Notes under the pieces: model-generated | What the model saw: the letters and a program-made list of their open reading frames with translations, nothing else | Databases searched by the model: none | What the model was told of the DNA's origin: nothing | Shown here: positions 1-10,059 of the stretch, one piece after another | Layout of the letters: each line of letters opens with the position of its first letter | Position numbering within the stretch: the stretch's first letter is position 1 | From: Duncaniella dubosii | GTDB lineage: Bacteria > Bacteroidota > Bacteroidia > Bacteroidales > Muribaculaceae | Assembly: GCF_004803915.1 (NCBI RefSeq) | Contig: NZ_CP039399.1 | Coordinates: 1 to 21,348, forward strand | DNA length: 21,348 nt | Direction of reading: 5' to 3' | Position numbers and translations under genes: made by a program

Positions 1-2137
1 TCTTGACCAAAACAACTTCCATCGAATACGCCTGACAGGAGAGGCTACGCTTAGAAATCTCAAGTTTCCATGCCAGAACTTCCTGCCGACTATATTCACG
101 GACGATGGAGCTGAAACTTGGGACAAACTCATCGTTCACTCGCGGAGATATCAGCGTAGACTCGCTTCTGACCGCGTCATTGAAAATCGACACAATATCA
201 GCAGGAATCACAGGCATGATTCTACAGGCATCCGAAGTGAAAATGGGTGTCGGATGCCAGAACACCTCATCGTCAGCCGACACCAGCATAATCAAACCCT
301 ATTGGCGGCCGATTGTGGTGACAGACTGCTGTTCAGATCAACCGAGGACTCAACAAGAATACGCCTGCGCAAATCGACTGTCGGAGCGACTCTCCGACGC
401 TACAAAGACGATAAGACAAAACCGCAGCTCGTACTCAACTCGCTACCGACGGTGCCTTCTATGGTGACCGTCTCAACAGGGCGCTACTCGGAAAGTCACT
501 TCTGCTCGTGACCGCCTATCCGTCAGCTGTCACACAAAGGCCACGGCGCTCACCGCTGATTGACTCTCTTTCAGTCGCTAATCCCGACTTGCCACAGGAT
601 TCACTAAGAGCGATGGCTCGGGCAATACGCCGGGCAAGAATGAAAACACTCTCTGCAAGCGACAGTGTGGCTGTGGCCGAAGGCGAGGTTATCGACATAA
701 GCGTCGACAATTCGATGCGCCGCCTGTTGCGCCGATGGGATGCAAGAGGCGTTGTTGAATCTGAACGCATGAGAGTCTTTACCCCTTATTTCCCGCTACG
801 CACACCCTTAGCGACCTGAACATCAGGTTCAATTCCGACTCTCTGACCATAACCGACACCCGGTTGCGCACCGGGCATACAAGCCTCGTGATGAACGGCA
901 GCGTAAGCAATATCAAAAAAGCGCTGACATCAATCAACCACCAACAGCCTCTCAGGCTCGATTTCACTCTTGACGGCGATACCATAGAAGTGAATGAAAT
1001 AGCAGGAGCCGTGTTTGCCGGCGCAGCCTTTGCCGAAAGCGACACAACCGGAATATTCATCGCCCAAGAGTCGGATAATGAAAGAGCCATGCAATCCTCG
1101 GTCGAGACAAACGCGTCCGATACGATGGCCACCCTTGTCATCCGTCAAACGTAGAAGCAAATATCAATGTCAAGGCAAACAACATATAGCCTATTCCAAC
1201 CTGATGTTTCGCGACTTCAAAGGCCGGCTTAATGTCTACAAAGGAGCAATCAATCTCGAACAGCTGACCGCAGCGACAAATGTCGGCGGAATAGACCTAA
1301 ATGCACTTTATTCCGCTCCGTCGAAAGAGGATGCGTCGTTTGCATTCGGATTGGAATCAAGGATTTCCATATCAAGCAATTCCTTGAACTTGTCCCCGCG
1401 ATTGACTCGCTTATGCCCCTGCTCTATGGAATCGACGGAATCATCAATGCAACATCGCGCTACAACCCGTATAAGCGACGGCATGAATATCGATATTCCA
1501 ACATTGAAGGCTGCCTTGAAGCTATCGGGCGACAGCCTTGTGCTGATTGACGAAGCCACATTTAAGAAAATTGGCAAATGGCTTATGTTCAAGCACAAAG
1601 AGAAAAACGTCATCGACACAGTATGAATGTCGAGATGATTGTCCAGAACTCTCAGCTTGAGATGTTCCGTTCATATTCGACATTGACCGCTACCGCCTCG
1701 GAGTCATGGGTACAAACGACATGGCGATGAATCTCAAATACCACATCGCGGTCCTCAAATCACCCTTCCGTTCAAATTCGGAATAAACATATCAGGCAAT
1801 GTCGACGATATGAAAATATACGGCTCGGGAAAGCCAAGTTCAACGAAAAAAACATGCCTAAATCAGTTGCCATCGCCGACACGACCCGAATCAATCTCGT
1901 CAGGGAAATCGGCAATATCTTCCGCCGTGGAGTGCGCGACGCAAATATCGGAAGCCTTGACTTTTCGGGACTGCCTGACTCCGGCACGGCGGCGACAGTA
2001 GCACAACCGACACCATTTCACGCAGAGATTCACTCTATTTCATCCAGGAAGGACTCATAGCGCCACCCGACACCGCGATTCATGCCTCAATTATCCCCGA
2101 AACGAAGAAAACAAAAAATAAAAAAGCAAAGAAATGA
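1..2137 (+). CDS. AsmA-like envelope protein, C-terminal part (5' cut by window edge, frameshifted)
   Basis: This is the C-terminal portion of an AsmA-family protein; its start lies left of the window. AsmA-like proteins are large, beta-rich, inner-membrane-anchored periplasmic proteins thought to help move lipid or assemble the outer membrane. The protein must be read by switching frames many times: GEATLRNLKF near 40-70, ASLKIDTISAGITG near 178, DNSMRRLLRRWDARG near 705, LMFRDFKGRLNVYKGAINLE near 1201, MNVEMIVQNSQLEMF near 1624, then a DIDRYRLGVMG-type segment and LKSPLPFKFGINISG near 1760. That last stretch, a final strand block after the ordered DUF repeats, is typical of Bacteroidales AsmA proteins. 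The end is a lysine-rich tail (KKTKNKKAKK) whose TGA at 2135-2137 overlaps the ATG of the next gene. At least eight single-base shifts occur in 2.1 kb. I read these as sequence errors because the reconstructed protein stays coherent; true decay is the alternative. Confidence 0.8.
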
Positions 2138-2930
2138 TACCACCCGTTCCATTTTCCAATGAAATCCTACGTTTTCTTGACCGCCATCATTTTGGACGTC
2201 TGACTCCCCGCGCGGCTCTGATTGACATGGACGGTACACTATATGACTCGATGCCGAACCACACCAAGGCATGGTACAGGGCTTATGACCGAAGCCGGCG
2301 TAGCATGCACGCCCGAGGAATTTTATCTCTACGAGGGACGCACAGGCGCATCGACCATCAACGCTCTGTTTCAAAGAGCATTCGGACGCGAGGCTACAGA
2401 TGAAGAAATAGAATCGCTCTATAGACTTAAAAACGAATATTTCAGGGAACTCCCGCCTGTAAAACCGATGCCGGGAGCGGCCGACATGCTCAACACCACG
2501 CTGAAAGAGACCGGCATACAGCGTGTACTTGTAACCGGGTCTGGACAGCGGTCACTCATAGACCGCATCACGGCTGATTTCCCGGAATCTTCAAATGAAG
2601 ACAAAATCATAACCTCGCGCGATGTCACTCATGGCAAGCCCCATCCCGAACCGTTCATAAAGGCCATGCAGCTCGCACATGTAAGACCATCGCAGGCCAT
2701 AGTCATCGAAAACGCACCGCTCGGGGTCGAGGCGGTGACCGCTCAGGAGCTTTTACAATCGGAGTAACCACAGGGCCTATTCCACGCGAAGCACTCGAAG
2801 AAGCCGGAGCAGCAATCGTTTTCAGCTCTATGCCTGAATTAGCACGACTTCTCCCCTCTCTGCTGCTGTCCAATACTGACAGTAACAAAAGAAGTTTAGA
2901 CACCGCCGACTGCAGAGACAGCCTGAATAA
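2134..2930 (+). CDS. HAD-superfamily phosphatase, beta-phosphoglucomutase-like (frameshifted)
   Basis: A haloacid dehalogenase-type hydrolase of subfamily I, which removes or transfers phosphate from a small metabolite in the cytoplasm; the substrate cannot be read from sequence. All four HAD motifs are visible: LIDMDGTLYDSM (nucleophile Asp and general acid Asp), VTGSG (motif II), the lysine in HGKPHPEPF (motif III), and VIENAPLGVEA (motif IV, with Glu-Asn where Glu-Asp is usual). The helical cap lies between motifs I and II. The start ATG at 2134 overlaps the AsmA stop as ATGA, which implies translational coupling. Two shifts break the frame: an extra T near 2283 and a lost base near 2730, after which the protein resumes as RSGAFTIGVTTGPIPREALE. 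The exact end is uncertain. Stops in the two plausible frames fall at 2924-2930, which matches the family length of about 250-260 residues. The aroB start follows about 50 bases later. Confidence 0.87.
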
Positions 2931-2980
2931 AATTTTATCTAGAAAACAGCATCCTCAACAAACTCAACCCTCATACCATC

Positions 2981-4011
2981 ATGCAGAATACTTTACACAA
3001 ACTCCGTCAGTGAAGCAATCGACCGTCTGGTAACCGAACTCAGCCCTCAAGCGTGCATATAATCACGATACGCATGTCGAACACGAAGTGCTTCCGAGAC
3101 TCGCACTCAGCTATCCTGTCATAGCCGTCGAACCGGGCGACACTAATAAGAATATTTGATTCGCTTACAAAAATCTGGGCTGGACTCATCAGCCAAGGTG
3201 CTACAAGAAAATCACTTGCCATAAACATCGGCGGGTGGCGTAGTGACAGACATGGGCGGATTTGCAGCGGCAACATACAAGAGAGGCATACGTTTCATCA
3301 ACGTCCCTCACACTCCTTGCGGCAGTCGATGCGGCAGTCGGAGGCAAGACCGGCATCAATTTCGAAGGTCTTTAAAGAGGTGGTGCTTTTGCCCCTGCCG
3401 ACGCAGTAATCATATCAACCTCCTCTTCTCAACTCTTCCGGCAGAGGAAAATGCTATCGGGATATGCAGAAATGCTGAAACATGGTCTGCTGTCATCCGA
3501 AAATGACTACACCGAGCTGCTCGGATTCGATATCCTTGACGCAAATCTCGAACGCCTCCTCCCCCTCCTTGAAAGAGCGTCAAGGTAAAGGAACGTATCG
3601 TTGAAGAAGACCCACGTGAAAAAGGAATCAGGCGTGCACTGAATCTCGGACACACGACAGCCTTTCGAATCGCTTGCCATCCACAAAGGCGCTCCGGTTC
3701 CTCACGGACATGCCGTGGCCTACGGCATACTTGTCGAAATGATCCTATCCCATTCACTTGAATCATTCCCGTCGGAGGAACTTTACAGATATTCTCGCTA
3801 TCTCAAGGAGCAGGGCTACGGAACGCCCTCAATCACCTGTGATGACTATGCCAGTCTGATTGAATATATGCGTCACGACAAGAAAAACGACACTTGCGAC
3901 AGCATAAATTTTACGCTCCTGTCATCGCCCGGTCAGGTTTTGATTGACCGCACAGCGTCAGAAGCGCAAATTCTCGCGGCTTTCGACATATTCCGTGATC
4001 TTATGGAATAA
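2981..4011 (+). CDS. aroB: 3-dehydroquinate synthase (frameshifted)
   Basis: AroB converts DAHP to 3-dehydroquinate, step two of the shikimate pathway for aromatic amino acids, using NAD and a divalent metal in the cytoplasm. Visible signatures in order: the NAD-binding glycine block INIGGGVVTDMGGFAAATYK (about 3221-3283), then VPTSLLAAVDAAVGGKTGIN (about 3303-3360, with an indel), FSTLPAEE and GYAEMLKHGLL (3430-3490), RALNLGHTTAFESL with a metal-ligand His (about 3633-3672), and PHGHAVAYGILVEM with the second ligand His (3698-3745). The C-terminal 98 residues from 3715 read cleanly to the TAA at 4011. The start is ATG at 2981 (MQNTLHKLRQ); it meets a TGA after ten codons only because of a shift near 3008, and SEAIDRLVTELS follows in the next frame. 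At least six indels occur, many of them homopolymer additions such as GGCGGGTGG near 3230. Because aroB is normally single-copy and important for growth, I take the shifts as sequencing errors. It is likely co-transcribed with the HAD gene. Confidence 0.93.
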
Positions 4012-4037
4012 CCGCGACAGACGGGGAGTTTTTTATC

Positions 4038-4795
4038 TTAAAGTACGTAACCGATAGTGGCAAAGAGCCGGATATTGTGGGATGTCGGTTTCACAATGCC
4101 GTTGCTCTGAGCCACATTGCGGAAACCGAACTGGCTTCTCAGCCCGACCGAAATCTTGTCCATGAATTTTATGCTTGTGGCAAGATGGAGACCCGTATCG
4201 AAATTACGATATGAATTCAGGTATGCCTTGTCATTGTCATAGTAATCTGTTTTCAGATTTGTGATGGCCGTCACAAGCTGGCCGAGGTCATTTACAGTGG
4301 CATTATATATGGTGGTCTTTTGCGAACCGCTCGTGCCGAAATCAAAATAAAGACCGCCATCGACATTCCATCTGACATTATTGGCCACATTGAAACCGAA
4401 GCTCACATAGACAGGGATATTTAAAGATCTGTAGCTGTTTTTGATAAATACATTCGAGACATTAGGCTTTCCGTCGGCTGTGACAGCCATATTAATTTTG
4501 CCGGAATTTCTAAGATAGTTAAGCTCGGTTCCAAGTCCGATAAACGATGAAAGATTAAACTTGACGCTCACACCAAGCCCCATGCCAGCTAAGCCCATCG
4601 AACTGTTGAGGTCTGTAATCTCACTATATGAATCCATATAATTGTTCGTGCATAACTTCCACCAAGAAGAAGATGCACGTCCGATTCAATAAATTTATCA
4701 GCTTTGCCATGAGCGACAAACTGTGCGTTTGACCTGAAAGGCAGCAATAAGAGTATCGGTAATAGCAATATGGATACAAAATCTCTCTTTCTCAT
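4038..4795 (-). CDS. outer-membrane beta-barrel protein, porin family (one frameshift)
   Basis: A predicted small outer-membrane barrel of about 252 residues, of the type annotated as outer membrane beta-barrel protein in Bacteroidetes. The start at 4795 gives MRKRDF followed by a hydrophobic leucine run and SNAQ, a signal peptide probably cut after NAQ. The body alternates hydrophobic and polar residues with many Gly, Asn and Tyr: GLGVSVKFNLSSFIGLG, IPVYVSFGFNVANNVRWNVD, ISVGLRSQFGFR. The last strand, IRLFATIGYVL, is a typical barrel C-terminus. A single base is missing near 4648: restoring an A in the ACAATT run joins GGSYART to NYMDSYSEITDLN. A longer in-frame reading would start at 4897, but those 34 residues precede a perfect signal peptide and lie over the promoter, so I reject it. 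It converges with aroB with only 26 bases between the two stops. The specific role is unknown. Confidence 0.82.
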
Positions 4796-4866
4796 AATCT
4801 TAATAATATAATGAATTTGGTTTGTTGATAGGAATTGGCAATCTGAAATTATGCGTTTTGGGGAAT

Positions 4867-4874
4867 CAAAATTA
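4867..4874 (-). promoter_or_regulatory. Bacteroidetes -7 box for the beta-barrel gene
   Basis: On the minus strand this reads TAATTTTG, matching TAnnTTTG. It lies about 70 bases upstream of the start at 4795. The -33 element is weak: only CTTG-like sequence near 4893, where TTTG is expected. Assigned by position and match to the known Bacteroides consensus. Confidence 0.45.
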
Positions 4875-4934
4875 CATGAATTAACCGTGAAAAGCAAGCA
4901 TGAAAGATAAATTGAGAAAAATCGTCAAAAAAAT

Positions 4935-4965
4935 TTTGCACAATGAATAATTATTTCTACCTTTG
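4935..4965 (+). promoter_or_regulatory. tRNA-Arg promoter (Bacteroidetes -33/-7)
   Basis: TTTG at 4935-4938 and TACCTTTG at 4958-4965 are separated by 19 bases. This is a full match to the Bacteroides sigma consensus (TTTG, 19-21 bp, TAnnTTTG). The tRNA begins 26 bases beyond the -7 box. This is the best promoter in the window. Confidence 0.8.
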
Positions 4966-4990
4966 CAGAGTCAAAATAAAAATGAATTAC

Positions 4991-5064
4991 GGCTCCTTAG
5001 CTCAACTGAATAGAGCATCTGACTACGGATCAGAAGGTTACAGGTTTGAATCCTGTAGGAGTCA
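4991..5064 (+). tRNA. tRNA-Arg (anticodon ACG)
   Basis: A full cloverleaf folds by hand. The acceptor stem GGCTCCT (4991-4997) pairs with AGGAGTC (5057-5063), with one G-U pair. The D stem is GCTC/GAGC. The anticodon stem is TCTGA/TCAGA around the loop CTACGGA (5023-5029), placing anticodon ACG at 5025-5027. The variable loop is AGGTT, and the T arm is ACAGG-TTTGAAT-CCTGT (5040-5056). A5064 is the discriminator and CCA is not encoded, as is usual in Bacteroidetes. A34 would become inosine and read CGU, CGC and CGA codons. The gene stands alone between its own promoter and terminator, and its 3' end faces the recombinase gene 78 bases away. Confidence 0.96.
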
Positions 5065-5073
5065 CTAAAAATC

Positions 5074-5114
5074 AGACAGTTACTTGCCTATTGGCAGTGT
5101 GACTGTCTTTTTTC
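5074..5114 (+). terminator. intrinsic terminator after tRNA-Arg
   Basis: AGACAGT (5074-5080) pairs with ACTGTCT (5102-5108). Inside this, TTGCC and GGCAG can form a second stem. It is followed by a T run to 5113. It begins ten bases after the tRNA. Confidence 0.8.
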
Positions 5115-5141
5115 TTATATCCACTGTCGATTTCTTCCGTC

Positions 5142-6510
5142 TCAGTCGATTGCAGCAACCATCTCGCGCTTCAGCTCCGTATCAATTTCGCGATAGCGGG
5201 CAAACGCATGACTGCCGGGAGCATGTCCGCTCAGCTCACTGACAAGATTCTGATCCTTGAATTTCTTAAATATGTTGCCGATGAAAGTACGTCGGGCCAT
5301 GTGTGAACTCGCCACCTCATAGAGTCTGCGGCACACAGCCTCACGCGTGAGAGGATCGATGACCACAACTTTACGAGTGATTCCGGCCAGACGGAGTATA
5401 TCCTTTATCACACGGTTGTAGCCCATGCGTGAATAGACAGCCGGAAAAAGAGTATCCCTGTCATGGTCTGCATACCGTTCAAGGATTATCTTTGCCGTCC
5501 GGTTAAGAGGGACTTTTATTGTCACCGGCCTCCCCTCGCGGGTCTTTCTTGCAACATAATTCAGTTCTCCGTCAACCACATTGCCTGTGGTCAGCAGCAT
5601 CAGATCCGATACACGGCATCCAACACAACACTGGAATATGAATATGTCGCGCTGAAGAGCGAGGCGCGGATCATAGGAAAAATCATGAAGCTCTACCCTC
5701 CTACGCTCATCGAGGGTGAGATAGACAGGTGTGCCGTAGACATTCTGCCGCTCACGAAAGTGTCAAACGGATTGCTGGGAATCCTCCTCGTCTTCACACC
5801 CCATGTCATCACGGCCTTCAGAAGTTTCATGCGGTCGTTTATCGTATTGGGCCCTTTGGGTCGCGTCCTCCCTTCAAGTCCGGCTCCTTGGCTAATCTGC
5901 GGATATTTCCTCACCATCAGATGTTCCTTTCGCATGAACTTCTCGATATCCCGCAGACACGACTCGTTCATCCTGCCTGACATCAGTCTGAAACGCGGAA
6001 ACTTAATCCGGCGATGGGCTTCGTAGCGAGCAAGCGACCTGCGCATAAGCGCATAAGCCTCCGCCCGGCTCTCTGACGCATCCATTACCGACGTGATTTC
6101 CATATATGCGTCAATAAGCCCAAGGACTTCCGTGCGCTCCTCCTCAAGACGCGGAATTTCATCGGCATGAAAACGCTCAATGGTTTCCGCAAGCCATCCG
6201 GCCTCTACCGTCCGGCGACGCATCATGCAAAAACTGTCCTCGATGTAAGCCTTTAACCTCGCAAGCGAATCGACCGTCACCCTGTAGTCGGCAACATCGC
6301 CTGGCCTCACACCATCGTCGGGCAATTTCAACACATAGTCCGACGATTCATTTCCGCCATCATCGGCAAAACTTTCCTCACGACAAAAATCGGTTTTATC
6401 CAAAGATTAGTACACGACTGCTGATCAATCTTTCCATGGCGGAAACGCAGGGATATTTCAACATTTCCGCGGCTGTTCATCTTCTTGCAAATGTAAAGTT
6501 TAAACGTCAT
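5142..6510 (-). CDS. tyrosine recombinase / phage-type integrase (two frameshifts)
   Basis: A site-specific recombinase of about 456 residues that would cut and rejoin DNA through a tyrosine-DNA bond. Order of parts: an N-terminal arm-type domain (MTFKLYICKKMNSRGNVEIS, the opening seen in Bacteroidetes integrases), a helical core-binding domain including NTINDRMKLLKAVMTWGVK, then the catalytic domain with Arg in CVGCRVSDLMLL, Lys in NYVARKTREG, His-x-x-Arg in SSHMARRTFIGN, His in ELSGHAPGS and the nucleophile Tyr in FARYREID. All key residues are present. Two single-base losses break the frame, near 6400 (a G in the TGGATAAA region) and near 5757 (a T in ACTTTCG). Restoring them gives TNLWDKTDFCREE and FDTFRERQNVYGTP. 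I chose ATG 6510 over the GTG at 6513. It lies between tRNA-Arg and the divergent susC. No other mobile gene is visible, so it may be an island remnant or a locus-specific recombinase. Confidence 0.9.
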
Positions 6511-6847
6511 CACCAGTTGGAATTAAAGTTTTATTATTGATTATGAATTGGTATGTACTTCCGGTTTGCTATACCACAATAACTGAATGTGTAAAAAACG
6601 GTCTTTTACGAAAAATACCACCGATATAATTCTAAGACGAAGATACCACTCCGAAAGTTACACCCGACGCTCCACTTTCCGCTCCGCATCCCCCATGTTT
6701 CCACTTGATTCACACGTCTTATCCCCGTCATTCGTCAGTGAAAAAGCCTGTACACAGTCATATCAGCCAATATAAAACCACTCATCTTAAACCAGTTACA
6801 CCTATCACAATTAATCATCATTCACACCTGTTACTTAACTACTAGGT
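6511..6847. other. 337-bp gap between divergent recombinase and susC
   Basis: This AT-rich gap should hold the control regions of both divergent genes. I see no TAnnTTTG box on either strand placed suitably for the two starts. It does hold short direct repeats (ATACCAC three times, AGTTACACC twice) and a small hairpin GGTAT/ATACC (6551-6575). I found no pair of long inverted repeats of the kind that would mark an invertible promoter. The 62-codon reading frame starting at 6587 lacks any recognisable features and is not called. Confidence 0.6.
6571..6649 (+). repeat. three direct ATACCAC repeats upstream of susC
   Basis: ATACCAC occurs at 6571-6577, 6615-6621 and 6643-6649, spaced 44 and 28 bases start to start. 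A second pair of direct repeats, AGTTACACC, lies at 6656-6664 and 6794-6802. They could be regulator-binding sites for the susCD operon, but chance is possible for 7-mers. Confidence 0.35.
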
Positions 6848-9800
6848 ATGAAAAGCTGTTTCTACTACTTGCGGCACTCATCACCACGTTTGCGGTAATG
6901 GCTCAGAACCAGACCGTTAACGGCACGGTGACAAGCGCCGACGGCGAGCCTCTAATCGGCGCGACCGTATTGGGAGTCGGTACTCAGATGGGTACGGCGA
7001 CAGACGTCGACGGAAACTTTTACCCTGACCCTTCCGGCCACTGTCAAAAAACTTCAGGTGTCATACGTCGGAATGACCACCAAGGACGTGAACATCACCC
7101 CCGGACAGAAAATGAACATCGTCCTCGACGGAACAAACATGCTCGACGAAGTAATCACCGTTGCCTACGGTACGGCAAAACGTTCGTCGTTCACAGGCTC
7201 GGCTTCAGTGCTTGACGCTTCGGAAATCGAGCAGGTTCAGGTGACGAACCCGGTAGACGCGCTTAAAGGTAAGGTTTCCGGTGTCCAGATCAACTCTAAT
7301 TCAGGCGCACCCGGCAACTCTTCACCCTCTGTGCTCATCCGCGGTATATCTTCAATCAATGCAGAGACATCACCCCTCATCGTCCTTGACGGTACTCCAT
7401 ACGACGGAGGTCTTGACAACATCTCTACTCAGGACATCGAGTCTATGACAGTCCTTAAGGACGCCGCATCAAACGCACTCTACGGTGCTCGTGGTGCTAA
7501 TGGTGTCATCCTTATCACTACCAAACGCGGTAAGCAGGGAAATGCCCGTGTGACCCTCGATGCAAAATGGGGCCAGAATTCACGCGCCGTGCAGGATTAC
7601 GATGTAATTACCTCTCCCGCTCTCTATTACGAGACATTCGGCCGTGCAGTCGGCAACTATGCAATGAACGTAGGTGGATACGACGAGGCAAAAGCTCTCG
7701 CATATGCCAACAGCAATCTCATCACAATGCTCGGATATAATGTCTACACTATTCCCGAAGGTGAGAATATGCTTGTTGACGGTTTCAAGCTTAATCCCAA
7801 TGCGACTCTCGGCAATATCTATACAGCTCAAAGCGGAGAACAGTATTTGCTCACTCCCGACAGCTGGAGCGACGCTGCCTATAAGAACGCTCTCCGTCAG
7901 GAATATAACCTTAGCGTATCGCAGGGCTCTGACAAGGGTTCTTTCTACGCATCGGCAAGCTACCTTAACAACGAAGGTATCACTGTCAACTCTGGCTACG
8001 AGCGTTTCACCGGCCGTCTTGCTGCCGACACTCAGGCCAAGGACTGGCTCAAAGTCGGAGCTAACATGAGCTACACCCACTATGAATCAAAGTTCAACGG
8101 AGATGACGGCAGCTCGTCTTCTTCGGGCAATATATTTGCCGTGAACAACGTACTTGCCCCTATCTATCCTCTCTACGTGCGTGACGCACAGGGCAACATC
8201 CTTAAGGACATCAACGGCAACACTATGTATGACTACGGTGACGGAATGGGACTCGGACTTCCCTCTCGTCCTGTTTTCTCTCAGGCCAACCCGCTGTCAC
8301 AGAACATCCTCGATGTCCGCAAATATGACGGCAATGCCATGACTGCCACCGGTTATGCCGAAATCCGTTTCCTCCGTGACTTCAAGTTCACCACCAACAA
8401 CACTGTCAACCTCTATGAGCAGCGTCAGACCAGCGTGACCAACCCGTTCTTCGGACAGTACGCATCATCAAACGGTATCGTAAATAAATATTCTACCCGT
8501 CGTATCGACTACACTTACCAGCAGTTGCTCAACTGGGCACGTCAGTTCGGCGAACACAACGTCAACGTGCTTCTCGGTCACGAAAACTACTGGAACAAAT
8601 ACTCTTATATGTATGCTTCACGCTCCAACATGCTTCTTCCCTCTAATGAAGAACTTGACGGCGCTGTAATTGAAAACGGAAGCTCTTCTTATCAGACTGA
8701 CTACAACAACGAAGGCTGGTTCGGCCGTGTGAACTACGACTACGACAGCAAGTACTTCGGTAGCGTGTCGCTCCGTCGTGACGCATCTTCTCGCTTCGAT
8801 CCCGAACACCGCTGGGGTACATTCTGGTCAGCATCGGCAGCATGGATCATAAACAAGGAAGCGTTCTTCCAGGCTCCTTGGGTCGACATGTTGAAACTCA
8901 AGGTTTCTTATGGCGAACAGGGTAACGACAACATCGGTAACTTCCGTTATGTGAACACATATACCATCGTGAACTCAGGCGGTCAGGCTGCAGCTCAGCC
9001 CAACACTCTCGGAAACAAGAATATCACTTGGGAAAAGGGTGGCAACCTCAACTACGGTGTTGACTTCAGCTTCTTCAACGAACGTCTCTCAGGTACAGTC
9101 GAAGGATTCTACCGCAAGACATCCGACATGCTCTTCTTGTTCCCGCTCCCCCCGAGCTACGGCTACACCTCTTATTATGACAATATCGGTGACATGACCA
9201 ACACCGGTTTCGAACTTGACCTCCGCGGCGACATCATCCGTACACGTAACTTCACTTGGTCTGCCAACCTCAACTTCACATTCTATAAGAATAAGATTAC
9301 CCGTCTGCCCGAAGAGCGCAAAACCATGACTGTCGACGGTGTTGACGGCTATAGCTCTGACAGCTATTTCTACGGTGAAGGTGAGTCGCTCTATACATTC
9401 CGCATCAAGAAATTTGCCGGAATCGACAAGGAAACCGGTGAGTCAATGTGGTACATGAACGAACGTGACGCAGACAACAAGCTTACCGGCAACATAGTCA
9501 CAACCAAGACCTATGGCAACGCCGATTTCTATCTTTGCGGGACAGCGCTTCCCGATGCTTACGGCGGTTTCGGCACATCGTTCAACACTTACGGATTTGA
9601 CTTTGCCATTGACTTCACTTATCAGCTCGGCGGTCAGGTATATGACGGTACTTATGCCGGCCTTATGGCAAGTCCTTATGGCTCGTCACGTGGCCGCGCA
9701 ATGCACAAAGACCTCTTGAACGCATGGACTCCTGAAAACAAGAACTCAAGCATTCCACAGATGGTCTACAATGACCAGTATGTCGCTTCGACTTCCGACC

Positions 9801-10042
9801 GCTTCCTCACCAGCGCATCCTACCTCGCACTTCAGAACATCAATTTCGGCTACACACTTCCCAGCAAGGCAACAAAGAAGATTGACGTAGAGAAAATTCG
9901 TTTCTATCTCTCGTGTGACAACGTAGCTATCTGGTCAAAGCGCAAGGGTCTCGATCCCCGTCAGTCAATCACCGGTTCTGTGACCAACGCATACTATGCG
10001 CCTATCCGTACTATCTCCGGTGGCATTAATATTTCATTCTAA
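6848..10042 (+). CDS. SusC/RagA-type TonB-dependent outer-membrane transporter (two frameshifts)
   Basis: A SusC-family porin of about 1064 residues that imports an oligosaccharide or other large nutrient with TonB energy. Parts in order: signal peptide (KLFLLLAALITTFAVMAQ), a carboxypeptidase-regulatory-like domain (VNGTVTSADGEPLIGATVLG ... TATDVDGNF), a TonB box region (LDEVITVAYGT), the plug (NPVDALKGKVSGVQINS, VLIRGISSINAE, IESMTVLKDAASNALYGARG, ANGVILITTKRG), then a long barrel ending RTISGGINISF, with the usual terminal Phe. There is no N-terminal STN domain, so anti-sigma signalling is not suggested. Start ATG is 6848. One A is missing from the run after ATG (6851-6854) and one T is extra near 7020; correcting both joins the signal peptide, regulatory-like domain and plug into one frame. 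The large frame from about 7020 to 10042 is clean. susD follows 17 bases later. The substrate cannot be told from sequence. Confidence 0.96.
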
Positions 10043-10059
10043 TCAGCAGACAACAAGAA

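Noticed and set aside
3410..3766. Minus-strand 118-codon frame
   Set aside because: It lies opposite aroB and shows no domain or signal; a shadow frame made longer by indels on the true strand.
1..4011. A block of pseudogenes (AsmA, HAD, aroB)
   Set aside because: All three read through as coherent, motif-complete proteins when single bases are corrected, and operon overlaps are preserved. Sequence error fits better.
6488..6495. TACATTTG (minus strand) as a recombinase promoter
   Set aside because: It matches TAnnTTTG but lies inside the conserved N-terminal arm domain, downstream of the start codon at 6510.
6511..6847. Invertible promoter flanked by inverted repeats
   Set aside because: I looked for long inverted repeats in the gap and found only a 5-bp hairpin; only short direct repeats are present.
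7580..8080. Minus-strand 166-codon frame opposite susC
   Set aside because: Antisense shadow of a well-supported SusC coding region; no recognisable features.
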